From Deltaproteobacteria bacterium (GTDB lineage Bacteria > SAR324 > NAC60-12): DNA of 35,450 bases. The stretch is taken from NCBI GenBank assembly GCA_002716165.1, contig PAZT01000017.1:21545-56994 (forward strand). The letters run 5' to 3'. A program made the position numbers and the translations under genes. Positions within the stretch are counted from its first letter, which is position 1; each line of letters begins with the position of its first letter. The notes under the pieces were generated by a model that saw only the letters and a list, made by a program, of their open reading frames with translations, was not told where the DNA came from and searched no databases. Of the stretch, positions 35,201 through 35,450 are shown in pieces.

Positions 35201-35290
35201 TCTTGTCGAAGTCAAGTAAAGCGTTTAGATGGATTTCGTCCTCTTCATCCAGTACAGGCATTGTTAAGAGAGATTAAGTTTGTTTCCTAA
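32201..35290 (+). CDS. ydiJ: FAD-linked oxidase / Fe-S dehydrogenase, YdiJ-like (D-2-hydroxyacid type)
   Basis: A 1029-residue fusion. The N-terminal FAD (PCMH-type) domain has TARGGGTGTNGQSLSDG and LGGMVNTDACGKGS. The FAD-oxidase C domain includes AMYGHVDVGCLHVRP and WSEHGRGFRSKY. The Fe-S region has a first cysteine set MSCNGNAAC...MCPSS (about 583-604) and a second CLVCKACVTQCP (about 676-687). A CCG-type domain follows with LLGHCTEKTT and DAGCCGMAGTYGHE. E. coli YdiJ, with this layout, oxidises D-2-hydroxyglutarate; the glycolate and D-lactate enzymes are relatives. The exact substrate here cannot be read from sequence. The enzyme is complete. Confidence 0.92.
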   Translation: MIPRLSLSERIPQVVQDFLEQLRQSKFSGKINHDYASRVVTSTDNSIYQVLPQAIISPKNISDIQKVMSIAGKKYFCKDIKITARGGGTGTNGQSLSDGIVLDCSRFMNRILEINLKQGWVRVEPGVVLDQLNKFLEPYNVFFAPDLSPSNRATLGGMVNTDACGKGSRVYGRTSNHVMELSCVLSNGEFLKSIPLDEYELIEFKNKPGLTGKVFKIVDEIVSKKADLIDRIFPRMNRFMTGYNLAKVFDNPENRFNLNYLLCGSEGTLAVVCEAKLRLTKIPKYKHLLVLKYESFDDALRDAEILVESEPAAIETIDEKILSLARTDEIYNKIKSFIADEKTNSGKRTRPTRTINLVEFSGNNKIKMERRISFLCKVVERNKNESGKATGYYRTADQNEIKNLWNLRKKGVGLLGKTEGERKPIPFIEDTAVPVKNLARYISDFKKLLDSYDLEYAMYGHVDVGCLHVRPALDLKKPEEEIWIRELSDKVVKLVKKYDGVMWSEHGRGFRSKYTADFFGEELHQDLQHIKEAFDPYNRLNPGKIVVPYSHNDNVVPLEGPLRGQKERQIDKNYLNEYRSAMSCNGNAACLDYAPESIMCPSSRITRENIHSPKGRSSLIREWLRLISLNQLKTPLKIKRKGLIKNFLIKSLNTIRKIKGEYDFSHEVYDSMGGCLVCKACVTQCPVNVDVPDFRSKFLELYHSRYFHPIKDYLVGSTESIGRLFSQMPWLINSILGLSFFREFLKNKIGLKDFPEYSPESLRKRLLNYDKTTFNLDDLYTLSAEESKRSVIILQDAFTSFYESQVVFDFFKLLKKLDFSVYVAPFHPNGKPLHVKGFLKKFKNVAEKNSKWLAHVGGAGIPIVGLDPSIVLTYRDEYIKILGQNNLQKKVLLPQEFLMMNQDNFKKHSGNSNQNIIEYHLLGHCTEKTTAEVSHGLWKDVFNFFGLGLVLIDAGCCGMAGTYGHETEHYEESLGIYNLSWRKNIPNDPFSRQKILATGFSCRSQVKRLDGFRPLHPVQALLREIKFVS

Positions 35291-35336
35291 AAAATGATTT
35301 ATTCCAATTTAATGGATATTGTCGTGAAAATTTTCT

Positions 35337-35450
35337 ATGGCAGAAATTACTTTTAATGATTTCAAAAAGTTGGAAATCCGCACAGGGACTATAATCGATG
35401 CAAATCTAAATCACAAAGCAATTAAGCCATCCTATAAGTTAATCATAGAT
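35337..35450 (+). CDS. csaA: CsaA-like tRNA-binding protein (partial, runs off the window)
   Basis: The first 38 codons match the start of the EMAP/Arc1p-type OB-fold tRNA-binding domain as found in CsaA: AEITFNDFKKLEIRTGTI, then IKPSYKLIID. CsaA is a small free-standing tRNA-binding chaperone of about 110 residues. The 3' end lies outside the window, so a longer protein such as a MetG-type C-terminus cannot be excluded, but starting directly at this domain favours CsaA. Confidence 0.8.
   Translation, partial: MAEITFNDFKKLEIRTGTIIDANLNHKAIKPSYKLIID

Noticed and set aside
1..35450. Defence island, prophage, toxin-antitoxin pair, CRISPR array or RNA gene
   Set aside because: I found no repeat arrays, phage structural genes, nuclease/effector pairs or tRNA/rRNA-like sequence on either strand by reading; small structured RNAs could still be missed without a covariance search.

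Overview
This is an AT-rich (roughly two-thirds A+T by eye) stretch of Gram-negative bacterial chromosome. Most of it is housekeeping genes. The order L25 - pth - ychF - S6 - S18 - L9 - dnaB, lipobox lipoproteins, a soluble-type lytic transglycosylase, a VCBS/FG-GAP lipoprotein and a HemX/CcsA-like protein would fit a marine, deltaproteobacteria-like lineage such as SAR324. That placement is an inference from gene content and is uncertain. I saw no tRNA, rRNA, CRISPR array, prophage or recognisable defence island.

Layout. 1-2300 is a decaying accessory patch: a REP-associated tyrosine transposase (RAYT) with a REP-like motif upstream, then a heavily frameshifted Ldh2-type malate/lactate dehydrogenase pseudogene. 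2436-4863 (minus) is a small lipoprotein overlapping rarA. This RarA carries a long methyltransferase-like C-terminal domain. 4996-9708 (plus) has ligA, galU, a histidine phosphatase and a spermidine-synthase-like protein. 9875-12789 (plus) has an MFS exporter, a metzincin-type lipoprotein protease and a secreted HEAT-like protein. 12809-15013 (minus) is slt. 15151-17039 (plus) is an unknown gene followed by alanine racemase and a strong hairpin terminator. 17310-17504 (minus) is a second small lipoprotein, related to the first.

17951-20844 is a divergent pair: an LtaS/MdoB-like membrane phosphotransferase and a CDP-alcohol phosphotransferase that resembles the eukaryotic choline/ethanolamine phosphotransferases. 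The two together look like a lipid-headgroup or envelope-decoration module. 21006-26806 is the ribosomal/translation/replication block. In it rpsR is split by a frameshift at a run of ten A, and L25, S6, S18 and L9 all carry charged, low-complexity C-terminal tails. 26959-29230 is a degenerate EAL-like protein overlapping a calcium-motif repeat lipoprotein.

29433-35290 (plus) holds a HemX/CcsA-like membrane protein, a polyprenyl-synthase-like protein that has lost its first Asp-rich motif, an ECH1-type dienoyl-CoA isomerase and a YdiJ-type FAD/Fe-S dehydrogenase. The window ends inside a CsaA-like tRNA-binding protein. The most unusual items are the rpsR slippery site, the two-member small lipoprotein family, the RarA fusion, the CEPT-like/LtaS-like pair and the degenerate prenyl-synthase homologue.
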